64,000 nt of DNA from Botryobacter ruber (GTDB lineage Bacteria; Bacteroidota; Bacteroidia; Cytophagales; Hymenobacteraceae), in the NCBI RefSeq assembly GCF_003347595.2, contig NZ_QCZK02000047.1:50782-114781 (forward strand), read 5' to 3'. The position numbers and the translations under genes were made by a program. The first letter of the stretch is position 1. The number at the start of each line of letters is the position of its first letter. The notes under the pieces are model-generated. The model was not told the DNA's origin and did not search any database. It worked only from the letters and a program-made list of their open reading frames with translations. Below are positions 26,988-35,377 of this stretch, in pieces.

Positions 26988-28235
26988 ATGGAAAGAATAA
27001 CAGCCAGATACTTAATCGAAACCCCTATAGCGGTGGAGAAGGCCGCAGCAGTATTAGCCGGAGAGCAGTCTTCGGGCACCTTCGTGGCCGTACCCGGCGA
27101 AACCGACGAGCTGAAGCAACGCTTCGCCGCCCGGGTCGAAGCCATCACGCCCATCGAAACCGTTTCGCAACCGGCTATCCCGGGCATTGCGACAGAAAAC
27201 GGAACCTATCACCGGGCGTTTGTGGAGGTGTCGTGGTCGATCGAGAACTTCGGCTACAACCTGCCGGCCATGATCTCTACGCTGCAGGGCAACCTCTATG
27301 AAATCACGCAGTTCACAGGGCTCAAGCTGATGGACCTGGAGGTACCGCCTTCCTTTGCCGACCAGTTTGCAGGTCCGCGCTTTGGCATAGAAGGCTGCCG
27401 CAAACTGACGAACGTGTACGACCGCCCGCTCATCGGCACCATCATCAAACCCAGCATCGGCTTGTCGCCGGAGCAAACCGCAGATATGGTGAAAGTGTTG
27501 GCCGAAGCCGGTATCGATTTTATCAAGGACGATGAGCTGCTGGTTGCATCGGCCAACTCGCCTTTCGAAAAGCGCCTGGAGGCGGTCATGCGGGTGATTA
27601 ACAACCACGCCGATAAAACGGGCAAACGCGTGATGTACGCCATCAACATCAGCGACGAAGTGGACAACATGCTGCGGAATTATGAAAAGGTGGTAGCATC
27701 GGGTAATACCTGCGCCATGGTCAGCATCAACAGCGTGGGCTTGTCCGGCGTGAAGAAAGTATGTGACCAGGGGCAACTGGCCATCCACGGGCACCGCAAC
27801 GGCTGGGGCATGCTGAACCGCCACCCGCTGCTGGGCATCGAATTTCCGGCTTACCAGAAAATCTGGCGCCTGGTGGGGGTAGACCAGCTGCACGTAAACG
27901 GGATTCAAAATAAATTCTGGGAATCAGACGATTCGGTGGTACGCTCTATCGAATCCTGCCTCAAGCCGATGCTGGGGGGCTATTCCATCTTACCGGTGGT
28001 GTCGTCCGGACAATGGGGTGGACAGGCACCCGAAACCTACCGCCGCACCCAGACGACCGATTTGCTGTACATGGCAGGCGGCGGCATCATGGCCCATCCC
28101 GATGGTCCGGCCGGCGGCGTGGTAGCCCTGAAACAAGCCTGGGAAGCGGCCGTGGACGGGTTGTCGGTAGAAGAAGCAGCAAATAAATACCCTGAGTTTG
28201 CCAATTCAGTTAAAAAATTCGGTTCTAAAAAATGA
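26988..28235 (+). CDS. RuBisCO-like protein (form IV; possible 3-oxo-isoapionate-4-phosphate enzyme)
   Basis: 415 residues, the usual length for RuBisCO-like proteins. The large-subunit fold markers are present: GTIIKPSIGLS (Lys154, equivalent to RuBisCO Lys175; the second Lys of the KPK motif is Ser here) and DFIKDDE (Lys180, Asp182, Glu183, equivalent to the carbamylated Lys201 and the Mg ligands). Also present are HGHRNGWG (His267), a loop-6-like NGIQNKFWES with Lys309, SSGQWGG (338-344) and GGGIMAHPDGPAGG. So metal- and CO2-dependent enolate chemistry looks possible. A DUF1537 kinase starts 4 bases before its stop. In known D-apionate pathways an RLP acts on a product phosphorylated by such a kinase, by decarboxylation or transcarboxylation/hydrolysis. 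True RuBisCO activity is not expected. Confidence 0.85.
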   Translation: MERITARYLIETPIAVEKAAAVLAGEQSSGTFVAVPGETDELKQRFAARVEAITPIETVSQPAIPGIATENGTYHRAFVEVSWSIENFGYNLPAMISTLQGNLYEITQFTGLKLMDLEVPPSFADQFAGPRFGIEGCRKLTNVYDRPLIGTIIKPSIGLSPEQTADMVKVLAEAGIDFIKDDELLVASANSPFEKRLEAVMRVINNHADKTGKRVMYAINISDEVDNMLRNYEKVVASGNTCAMVSINSVGLSGVKKVCDQGQLAIHGHRNGWGMLNRHPLLGIEFPAYQKIWRLVGVDQLHVNGIQNKFWESDDSVVRSIESCLKPMLGGYSILPVVSSGQWGGQAPETYRRTQTTDLLYMAGGGIMAHPDGPAGGVVALKQAWEAAVDGLSVEEAANKYPEFANSVKKFGSKK

Positions 28236-29629
28236 CAGCACAACCACACCGCCTCCTGCTGGCCTACTACGGCGACGACTTCACGGGCTCCACCGATGCG
28301 CTGGAATTCCTGAGCCGTGCCGGCGCCCGCACGGTCCTGTTCATGGAACCGCCTATGCCCGAACAGCTCGCACGCTACGAAGGGCTGCAGGCAATAGGCG
28401 TGGCCGGCATGACGCGTGCCATGGCGCCCGTTAAAATGGAAGCAGAACTGCGCCCGGCTTTTGCAGCGCTGCAGCGCCTCCAGGTGCCGCACGTGCATTA
28501 CAAAGTCTGCTCTACCTTCGACTCCTCTCCCACCGTCGGGAGCATCGGTAAGGCAATGGAGGTAGGTGCAGAACTCTTTCAGGCGCCTTATATTCCCTTA
28601 GTGGTAGCAGCACCTGCCTTGGGACGTTACTGCGTGTTCGGCAACCTGTTTGCGCGCATGGGTATCGGCAGCCAGGGCAGCATCTACCGCCTCGACCGGC
28701 ACCCGTCCATGAGCCGCCACCCGGTTACTCCCGCCCACGAAAGCGACCTGCGCCTGCACCTGGCAAAGCAAACATCAAAACAGTCGGGGCTGCTGGATAT
28801 TTTACAACTGGAACGACCGGAAGCGGAGTCGCTTGGTGTTCTGAAAAAAATGATTGCCGAAGGCGCCGAAGTGGTGCTGTTCGACGGGCTGTACCCGGAG
28901 CAGATGAAGACGATTGGCTTCCTTGTGGACAACACTGCCGAAGCTGGAAAGACCTTGTTCTCGGTAGGTTCGTCCGGCGTGGAAATGGCCCTGGGCAGTT
29001 ACTGGACACAGCAGGGACTCCTGCAGCCACCGTCGGAATGGCCTGATCCGGGAGAAGCAAAACCGCTGCTGGTGGCCTCTGGAAGCTGCTCCCCCGTCAC
29101 TTCCGGACAAATAAACTGGGCGCTTGCAAACGGTTTTGCCGAGATAGCCCTCGACACGACGGCCATTGCACAGGCTGCTGATGATGCCGCTTCACTGCTG
29201 GAAAATTATGTCGTAGAAGCCGTCACGCAGGTAAACGAAGGCCGCAGCGTCATCCTCCACACCAGCCGTGGCGCTGACGACGAACGGGTAGGCAAATCCA
29301 CATCCCTGTTAGCCGGGAAAGAAACCTCCACATCGCAACTTTACGGCACTGCGCTCGGCCGCATCGTGCGGGAAGTGCTGGCGCAAACCGAGGTGCAGCG
29401 CATCGTAATAGCCGGTGGCGATACCTCCAGCTTTGCCGCCCGCGCCCTGGGCATAGAAGCGGTCGAGATGATTGCCCCCTTAGCTCCCGGTGCACCGCTC
29501 TGCATAGCGCATGCTCCCGGCTCTCCGGTAGATGGCCGGGAAGTTAACTTCAAAGGTGGCCAGGTGGGGCGCGAAGATTATTTTGGCATGGTAGCCAACG
29601 GAAAAGAAATTCAACTAAACGTGTTATAA
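28232..29629 (+). CDS. Four-carbon acid sugar kinase family protein (DUF1537)
   Basis: 465 residues. The N-terminal domain opens with the family signature YYGDDFTGSTDALEF (residues 12-26), and VHYKVCSTFDSSP follows at about 90-102. The C-terminal nucleotide-binding domain has IVIAGGDTSSFAARALGI (about 390-407) and ends with NFKGGQVGREDYF. The family phosphorylates tetronate and related acid sugars with ATP. The ATG overlaps the RuBisCO-like stop codon (ATGA), so translation is coupled and the two products very likely act in one pathway. 3-Oxo-isoapionate kinase is one known activity of this family; the true substrate here is not determined. Confidence 0.88.
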   Translation: MTAQPHRLLLAYYGDDFTGSTDALEFLSRAGARTVLFMEPPMPEQLARYEGLQAIGVAGMTRAMAPVKMEAELRPAFAALQRLQVPHVHYKVCSTFDSSPTVGSIGKAMEVGAELFQAPYIPLVVAAPALGRYCVFGNLFARMGIGSQGSIYRLDRHPSMSRHPVTPAHESDLRLHLAKQTSKQSGLLDILQLERPEAESLGVLKKMIAEGAEVVLFDGLYPEQMKTIGFLVDNTAEAGKTLFSVGSSGVEMALGSYWTQQGLLQPPSEWPDPGEAKPLLVASGSCSPVTSGQINWALANGFAEIALDTTAIAQAADDAASLLENYVVEAVTQVNEGRSVILHTSRGADDERVGKSTSLLAGKETSTSQLYGTALGRIVREVLAQTEVQRIVIAGGDTSSFAARALGIEAVEMIAPLAPGAPLCIAHAPGSPVDGREVNFKGGQVGREDYFGMVANGKEIQLNVL

Positions 29630-29641
29630 ACAAACGAACAT

Positions 29642-30304
29642 ATGAAACCGAAAACCTTAGGACTCATTCATACATCTGCCACGCTGGTACCCGTTTTCCA
29701 GCAACTGTGCCAGCAAATGCTGCCCGGCGTAAACGTATTCAACATCGTGGACGACAGCCTGATCAAGGATGTCATCAGTAAAGGCGAACTGACCTCGCAA
29801 ACTGCCCGTCGCGTAGTGGATTACGTGGGCTCTGCCGAAGCTGCCGGTGCCGACCATATCCTGGTTACCTGCTCCTCCATTGGAGCAGCCGTAGAAGCGG
29901 CAGCCAATTTAACCAGCGTACCGGTCCTGCGCGTGGACCAGCCCATGGCCGACCTGGCCGTACAGACCGGTAAAAGAATTGGCGTTGTAGCGACCTTGCC
30001 CACCACCCTGGAACCAACCAGCGACCTGGTAAAACGCCGTGCTGCCGCTGCCGGAAAAGAAATAGAGCTAACCTCCCGCCTCTGCGAAGGCGCCTTCGAA
30101 GCCCTGATGAGCGGCGACGCCGCCCGCCACGACCAGATGGTAGCCGACGCCCTGCGTGAGCTGTCGAAGCAGGTAGATGTGATTCTGCTGGCGCAAGCAT
30201 CCATGGCCCGCGTGGTAGATACTTTAGACGAAGCCGACAAACGTGTTCCGATCCTGGCCAGTCCGCCGCAGGCCATCAAGCACCTGGCGGAGGTGATGGG
30301 GTAG
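29642..30304 (+). CDS. Asp/Glu racemase-superfamily protein with a single catalytic cysteine
   Basis: 220 residues, starting 12 bp after the kinase gene in the same operon. The first catalytic Cys is present in HILVTCSSIG (Cys77). At the position of the second Cys the protein reads VILLAQASMARV (Ala184, Gln185, Ala186), so the two-base racemase mechanism cannot operate in the usual way. Single-Cys members include lyases and isomerases such as arylmalonate decarboxylase, although that enzyme keeps the other Cys. The protein may isomerise or decarboxylate an intermediate of the RuBisCO-like pathway (inference). The length fits PF01177. Confidence 0.8.
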   Translation: MKPKTLGLIHTSATLVPVFQQLCQQMLPGVNVFNIVDDSLIKDVISKGELTSQTARRVVDYVGSAEAAGADHILVTCSSIGAAVEAAANLTSVPVLRVDQPMADLAVQTGKRIGVVATLPTTLEPTSDLVKRRAAAAGKEIELTSRLCEGAFEALMSGDAARHDQMVADALRELSKQVDVILLAQASMARVVDTLDEADKRVPILASPPQAIKHLAEVMG

Positions 30305-30801
30305 GAAGAAATTTTCTACCGCCCCGAATGCCTTCGGCATGGTTGTTATTCCGGAAAGCTTTCAGCTTTCGTTGCTGCATTATCCAGCTTTCTAACGTTC
30401 GTAGGCTGAAAGCTTTCTAAAGTATCTGGACTGAAGTAGTTTAAACTATACTCTTTTTTTGTCATCCTGGAAGGATCTTGTGGGCAAGCTGCAGAAACGC
30501 TCCCTACCAGCTACCTTCCAGAATAACAGGAAATAAACTAATTTAAACTGCTTCTGTCCTCATACTTAATACCAAACTATAAAAGTTGCTTCCATTTCAA
30601 AACCTCTGGTCGCTGGCTTAAGTGCAGCTTGCCCACAAGATCCCTTCGGGATGACAGGAGTGAGGAAATATTTTGGAAGTGTGTAAACTAGATGGTTTAA
30701 CTAGCTCCGGGTTTAAAACCTGAAACAGTGAATTTTTCCCTAAAATTGCACCTAAAATTAACAAACATTCATAAGTAACAAGCAAAACAAAAGAGACGGG
30801 T
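30305..30801. repeat. Inverted repeat between racemase-like and transporter genes
   Basis: No gene. Arms 30461-30493 and 30623-30655 are inverted copies of 33 bp with about three mismatches (core GATCTTGTGGGCAAGCTGCA). A second, shorter pair built on GAAAGCTTTCAGC lies at about 30353-30417. The spacing suggests the transporter downstream has its own promoter, although no TAnnTTTG is clear. Confidence 0.75.
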
Positions 30802-32115
30802 ATGGAAACAATACGGAAAATTAGTGTAGGATTGGCTGGTCTTTGCCTGCTCCTTTTGCTTTTTGGCATCATTACCGGCCAGGCTATATTCTGGCAACCT
30901 GCAGCAGTCGGACTGGCTGTGTTTACTGCCATCGGCCTGGCAGCCTTTCCTGCGCTGAAAGGCTACCAATACACCGCCTGGATAGTAACTGCCGTAGTAG
31001 CCGGTATGATTTATCCTTCTGCCTTTCTGCGATGGGGCGAATTTGACCTGCGGAACAAGTGGCTGATCATGATCGTGGTGCAGCTGGTGATGTTTGGCAT
31101 GGGTATCCAGATGAGCCTCCGCGATTTCTCGGGACTGGCCTCTACCTGGCGGGGTGTGCTGGTTGGCTTATTAAGCCAGTTTTCCATTATGCCGATCATG
31201 GGCTTTATCCTGATTAAAATTTTCCAGTTCGAACCGGAAATTGCCGCTGGTGTCATTCTCATCGGCTCCTGTTCCAGCGGACTTGCCTCCAACGTGATGG
31301 TGTACATTGCCCGTGCCAACCTGGTGTTGTCCGTCACCCTGACGGCCATTGCTACCCTGGTTGCACCCTTTATGACGCCTCTGTTAATGAAGCTCCTGGC
31401 CGGTACCTTAATTGAAATTCGCTTCGTGGACATGATGATGGAAATCATCAAGATCGTCCTGGTGCCTATCGGCGCTGCTTTGCTGCACGATTACCTGAAA
31501 AAAGCATCCGCGCAGGGCTGGCGCAATGTCCTGTTTATCGCGAGTATCAGTATGCTGTGGCTGGTGGCGCTTGCGCTGGGTTCGTGGCAGGTGCTGCAAC
31601 AACTGGTGCCTTCTGCCTTGCTGCCTTCAGTCGAAATGCTTGGCTTCTTTGCAGGTGCCGTTTTGGCTGGAATAGCCTATCATGGCATTACCAGGTGGTT
31701 CCCCCGCCTCGACTCATACATGCCCTATTTCTCCATGTTCGGCATTATTTACTTTACCACCGTTACCACCGCCGCCGGTCGCGATAACCTGCTGCAGGTA
31801 GGCTTCCTGTTGTTTGTAGCTGCCGTTATACACAATGCTGCCGGTTACTTCTTCGGCTACTGGTTAAGCCGCGCCTTCGGCATGGACCGGAACTCGGCCC
31901 GCACCGTGGCGCTGGAAGTAGGGCTGCAAAATGGCGGCATGGCTTCGGGACTGGCAGGTACGATGGGCAAACTAGGCACAGTAGGTCTTGCCTCCGCCGT
32001 CTTCAGCCCCTGGATGAACATTTCAGGTTCTATTCTGGCGAATTATTGGCGACGGAAGCAACTACAGCTGGATGAAAAAAAGCAGGAACCGGTTCAGGAG
32101 AAAGCAGCTGCCTGA
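30802..32115 (+). CDS. BASS-family (bile acid:sodium symporter type) membrane transporter
   Basis: 437 residues with about ten to twelve membrane segments. Signature pieces of the BASS/SBF fold are ILIGSCSSGLASNVMVYIARANLVLSV-type sequence (about residues 152-178; the family cross-over region) and ALEVGLQNGGMASGLAG (about 374-390, the second EVGxQN motif). The first two helices are an N-terminal extension beyond the usual ten-helix core. It follows the RuBisCO-like/kinase/racemase genes on the same strand and is the likely importer of their organic-acid substrate, probably with Na+ (inference). A 497-bp repeat-bearing gap separates it, so co-transcription is uncertain. Confidence 0.85.
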   Translation: METIRKISVGLAGLCLLLLLFGIITGQAIFWQPAAVGLAVFTAIGLAAFPALKGYQYTAWIVTAVVAGMIYPSAFLRWGEFDLRNKWLIMIVVQLVMFGMGIQMSLRDFSGLASTWRGVLVGLLSQFSIMPIMGFILIKIFQFEPEIAAGVILIGSCSSGLASNVMVYIARANLVLSVTLTAIATLVAPFMTPLLMKLLAGTLIEIRFVDMMMEIIKIVLVPIGAALLHDYLKKASAQGWRNVLFIASISMLWLVALALGSWQVLQQLVPSALLPSVEMLGFFAGAVLAGIAYHGITRWFPRLDSYMPYFSMFGIIYFTTVTTAAGRDNLLQVGFLLFVAAVIHNAAGYFFGYWLSRAFGMDRNSARTVALEVGLQNGGMASGLAGTMGKLGTVGLASAVFSPWMNISGSILANYWRRKQLQLDEKKQEPVQEKAAA

Positions 32116-32352
32116 GCCGTTGAGGGAGGTGATTCGTCTCTAAATAAAATTCTCCTTTTGTACCCAAAATCACCTGCCTAAAGACCTCGCAGTGTGCGCA
32201 GCTCCTGCGAGTGTCTGACGGTAGATTCCAACGGTAAACGGGGATCAGGAGATCCCCAGCAGTTTGCATTCGGATGAAAACATCCGAATGAGCAAGGAAG
32301 GAAACATTCCTTCACACCCATCCTTCCCTCACTCCCAGCAACGGTCCTGACA
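32116..32352. repeat. Small hairpins and dispersed repeat after the transporter gene
   Basis: CCTCGCAGTGTGCGCAGCTC (within 32186-32223) recurs almost unchanged at 45534-45567. Two tandem perfect hairpins follow: GGGGATC-AGGA-GATCCCC (32240-32257) and CATTCGGATG-AAAA-CATCCGAATG (32267-32290). Neither has a T run. No gene is seen. Confidence 0.65.
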
Positions 32353-32399
32353 AAAAACAGCAAAGCCTCTCCGTTTCCGAAGAGGCTTTGCTGTTTTAT
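32352..32399. terminator. Bidirectional terminator between transporter and aceF
   Basis: A 17-bp perfect stem (32354-32370 with 32381-32397, AACAGCAAAGCCTCT) with a 10-base loop and A/T runs on both sides. It serves the convergent genes ending at 32115 and 32414. Confidence 0.92.
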
Positions 32400-32413
32400 C
32401 ATTTAAGCTGCTA

Positions 32414-34066
32414 TTACACCAGGATACGAACCGGGTTCTCGAGCAGGTTTTTGAATGTTTGCAGGAAAGCGGAACCTACTGCGCCGTCCACTACGCGGTG
32501 GTCGCAGCTCAGGGTTACTTTCATTACATTGCCAATCTGGATCTGGCCGTTTTTCACAACAGGCACCTGCGAAATACCACCTACTGCCAGGATACAGGCA
32601 TTTGGCGGGTTGATGATCGCGGTGAATTCATCGATACCGAACATACCCAGGTTAGAGATGGAGAACGTGCTGCCTTCCATCTCTGCAGGCTGCAGTTTCT
32701 TGCTCTTCGCTTTGCCACCCAGTTCTTTCACTTCAGCAGAAAGCGCAGAAAGCGACTTAAAGTCGGCATTGCGCACCACCGGTACCAGCAGGCCTTCTTC
32801 TACCGCTACAGCAACACCAATGTTCACGTGCTTGTTGTAACGGATTTTGTCGCCCAACCAGGCTGAGTTCACCGCCGGGTGCTGACGAAGCGCTACAGCA
32901 GCAGCTTTGATCACCAGGTCGTTGAATGATATTTTAACCGGAGAAATCTCGTTCATGGAAACGCGGGCTTCCATTGCCTTGTCCATATCGATGGACATGG
33001 TCAGGAAGAAGTGCGGCGATGTGAACAAGCTTTCGGACAGGCGACGGGCAATTACCTTACGCATCTGCGATACGTTCACCTCTTCATACGATTCGGCTGG
33101 CGCACCTGTAAAGGCTGCAGCTGCAGGTTGAGCGGCTGCTTTGGCAGCAGGAGCCTGTTGCGGTGCAGCAGATGGCTTATAATTTTCGATATCGCGAAGT
33201 ACGATGCGGCCACCTTCGCCCGATCCTTTTACTGAACCAAGGTTGATGCCTTTGTCTTTTGCAAGCTTTTTGGCAAGCGGAGAAGCTTTAATACGTCCGT
33301 TTCCGGTTCCTTCGGCAGCAACAGCTGTTTCCTGCTGCTGTTCGGCAGCTACCGGTTCTGTTTCGGTGCTTTCTTCCGCTTCGGCGGTTTCTGCACCAGC
33401 CTCCCCGGCTTCTGCAGCACTTAACAGGGTTTTGTAATCAGCACCTTCTTCGCCGATAACGGCTATTACCGCATTTACCGGCACGGCATCGCCTTCTTTC
33501 ACGCCTATATAAAGAAGTGTTCCGTCTTCGTAGGCTTCCAGTTCCATGGTGGCTTTGTCGGTTTCCACCTCCGCCAGCACATCACCGGACTGCACTTTGT
33601 CGCCTTCTTTTTTCAGCCACGAAACAAGCACACCCTCAGTCATGGTATCGCTCATTTTTGGCATGCGGATGACATTCGCCTTAATATTAGAAGTATCTAC
33701 AGTGGCTTTTGGAGCAGCAGCTTCCTTTTTAGCCGGTGCAGCTTTTTCTGCTTCGGGCTTTGCTTCAGCTTCGGCTGCGGGTGCACCGCCACCATTTATC
33801 TGAGCAAGCAGACCAGAGATGTCTTCGCCTTCTTTGCCTAAGATAGCAATAACAGCATCCACAGGAACAGCATCCCCTTGCTTGGGACCAATGTAGAGCA
33901 GTGTTCCGTCTTCGTAAGACTCCAGCTCCATGGTAGCTTTATCTGTCTCTACTTCTGCCAGTATGTCGCCGGAGCTTACGCTATCGCCAACCTTTTTCAG
34001 CCAAGATGCAATCACCCCCTCAGTCATTGTGTCACTCATCTTGGGCATTTTTATAACTTCAGCCAT
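32414..34066 (-). CDS. aceF: Pyruvate dehydrogenase E2, dihydrolipoamide acetyltransferase
   Basis: 550 residues. Two lipoyl domains, each with the lipoylation motif EVETDKATMELE (Lys43 and about Lys174), are joined by Ala/Pro/Glu-rich linkers. The E1/E3-binding domain follows (KASPLAKKLAKDKGINL, GSGEGGRI), then the acyltransferase catalytic domain with the CoA-site DHRVVDGA motif near the C-terminus. Opening MAEVIKMPKMSDTMTEG is typical of PDH-type E2. It transfers acetyl groups from pyruvate to CoA within the PDH complex in the cytoplasm. E1 and E3 genes are not adjacent. Terminator at 32352-32399. Confidence 0.95.
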   Translation of the reverse strand: MAEVIKMPKMSDTMTEGVIASWLKKVGDSVSSGDILAEVETDKATMELESYEDGTLLYIGPKQGDAVPVDAVIAILGKEGEDISGLLAQINGGGAPAAEAEAKPEAEKAAPAKKEAAAPKATVDTSNIKANVIRMPKMSDTMTEGVLVSWLKKEGDKVQSGDVLAEVETDKATMELEAYEDGTLLYIGVKEGDAVPVNAVIAVIGEEGADYKTLLSAAEAGEAGAETAEAEESTETEPVAAEQQQETAVAAEGTGNGRIKASPLAKKLAKDKGINLGSVKGSGEGGRIVLRDIENYKPSAAPQQAPAAKAAAQPAAAAFTGAPAESYEEVNVSQMRKVIARRLSESLFTSPHFFLTMSIDMDKAMEARVSMNEISPVKISFNDLVIKAAAVALRQHPAVNSAWLGDKIRYNKHVNIGVAVAVEEGLLVPVVRNADFKSLSALSAEVKELGGKAKSKKLQPAEMEGSTFSISNLGMFGIDEFTAIINPPNACILAVGGISQVPVVKNGQIQIGNVMKVTLSCDHRVVDGAVGSAFLQTFKNLLENPVRILV

Positions 34067-34270
34067 ATTCTAATATCGTGTTGTTTTATTCGCCCAAAGG
34101 TTCTTTTTAATCAGCTCAAAATTAGATTTAAAAATATTTTATTCAAACTATACGTTACAATTTTGTTGCTGCAATCTTAAAACTACTGTTTCAGCGTCTC
34201 CACCTGCTCCAAATTTACCCCTGCATCTACTCCTTTTGCTATTGAAGTCCGCTTACCTGATGCGCGGAAA

Positions 34271-34897
34271 TCACTCAGCAGGCTCCTGCAGGTGCGCCAC
34301 ATCGCAGAACCGCTTCACGACAAACATGCTGCCGGTGTACTCCAGCTCGTAGAGGCACAGGTTCTCGTGCACGAACTGGTCCATGCACTTGAGCGGGTAG
34401 TTTAGCAGGGTGCTCAGCAAGATACGCATCGCCCGCCCGTGCATGCAAATTAAAACGGTCTCTTCTTCGGGCCTGCTCAGCATCAGGTCGATAAACGGCA
34501 TTTGTCTTGCCGCCACCAGCTCGGGGCTCTCTCCACCTTCTATACAAAGAGCGGTTTCGCCGTCGCACCAGCGGCTCAGCGTGTCGTGGTAATAGGCATC
34601 TTCTTCCGGCGTAATGAGGGTGCCTTCACGGGTACCCCAGCATATTTCGTTTAACCCGGCGTGCTGTTCGTGCGGGATGCCCAGGTCAATAAACCCCTGC
34701 ACCGACTGAATGCTTCGCTGCAGGACCGAGGTATATACTTTCTGGAAAGCCACATGCTTGTACTTCTCAAAAAAACGGGCCGCCTGCCGGCGTCCGGTTT
34801 CGTTGAGTGCTGCGTCCACGCCACTGCCCTGCACGATGCCCTTCAGGTTAAAATCTGTCTGGCCGTGGCGGATGAGGTAAATTTTCTTAATACTCAA
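34271..34897 (-). CDS. Histidine phosphatase family protein
   Basis: 208 residues. The phospho-His motif LIRHGQT (Arg10, His11, Gly12) and the later MHGRAMR with the second catalytic His are those of the phosphoglycerate mutase / acid phosphatase-like fold. Members dephosphorylate small metabolites or act as mutases; the substrate is unknown here. It is divergent from the menI-like gene, 57 bp apart, with the promoter motif of the other strand in the gap. Confidence 0.92.
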   Translation of the reverse strand: MSIKKIYLIRHGQTDFNLKGIVQGSGVDAALNETGRRQAARFFEKYKHVAFQKVYTSVLQRSIQSVQGFIDLGIPHEQHAGLNEICWGTREGTLITPEEDAYYHDTLSRWCDGETALCIEGGESPELVAARQMPFIDLMLSRPEEETVLICMHGRAMRILLSTLLNYPLKCMDQFVHENLCLYELEYTGSMFVVKRFCDVAHLQEPAE

Positions 34898-34904
34898 AAT
34901 TCTT

Positions 34905-34912
34905 TACTTTTG
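34905..34912 (+). promoter_or_regulatory. Promoter motif for the men operon
   Basis: TACTTTTG fits TAnnTTTG, 43 bases before the ATG at 34955. It would drive the thioesterase and menF genes. No strong -33 element is seen. Confidence 0.6.
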
Positions 34913-34954
34913 CCTTACATTAAATACGGGTGCTAAATATAGGAAACGTTCGCT

Positions 34955-35374
34955 ATGCATGAAAGTGATAATACGTTGAAAAGGCTGAATGAGTGGGGAA
35001 AAAATACCATGCTGGCGCATTTGGGCATCGAGATAACCGACTGTGGCGAGAAGTACCTGTGCGGCAAAATGCCCGTAGACCACCGCACCCACCAGCCCAT
35101 GGGCCTGCTGCATGGCGGCGCCTCCGTGGCCCTTGCCGAAACGCTGGGCAGTATCGGCGCTGCGCTGCAGGTCGACTTGGAAAAACAGGCTTGTGTCGGG
35201 CTGGAGATAAATGCCAACCATGTGCGCGGCGTGCGCGAAGGCTGGGTATATGGCAAAGCTACCGCCATCCACGTGGGCCGCTCTACGCAGATCTGGGAAA
35301 TTAAGATTACAAACGAAGCGGGAGACCTGGTGTGCATTAGCCGCATGACGGTTGCCGTTATCGATAAAAAATAA
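34955..35374 (+). CDS. Hotdog-fold thioesterase, probable DHNA-CoA hydrolase (MenI-like)
   Basis: 139 residues, the PaaI/EntH-type hotdog thioesterase length. LLHGGASVALAETLGS (about 51-66) holds the helix with catalytic Glu62, and QPMG precedes it as usual. It hydrolyses an aromatic acyl-CoA. The stop is three bases from the menF start, so a role as 1,4-dihydroxy-2-naphthoyl-CoA hydrolase in menaquinone synthesis is strongly suggested by context; sequence alone does not separate it from other aryl-CoA thioesterases. Confidence 0.85.
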   Translation: MHESDNTLKRLNEWGKNTMLAHLGIEITDCGEKYLCGKMPVDHRTHQPMGLLHGGASVALAETLGSIGAALQVDLEKQACVGLEINANHVRGVREGWVYGKATAIHVGRSTQIWEIKITNEAGDLVCISRMTVAVIDKK

Positions 35375-35377
35375 ATT

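Noticed and set aside
26988..28235. True carbon-fixing RuBisCO
   Set aside because: The second Lys of the KPK motif is changed, loop 6 differs, and the neighbours are catabolic (acid-sugar kinase); no phosphoribulokinase gene is seen.
28600..28630. VVAAPALG in the kinase gene as another dispersed element
   Set aside because: Only a few codons match, and the segment lies in a conserved part of the family.
33100..33200. Ala/Gln-rich coding DNA in aceF as another dispersed element
   Set aside because: Ala/Pro/Gln linkers are normal in E2 proteins, and the DNA matches the consensus poorly.
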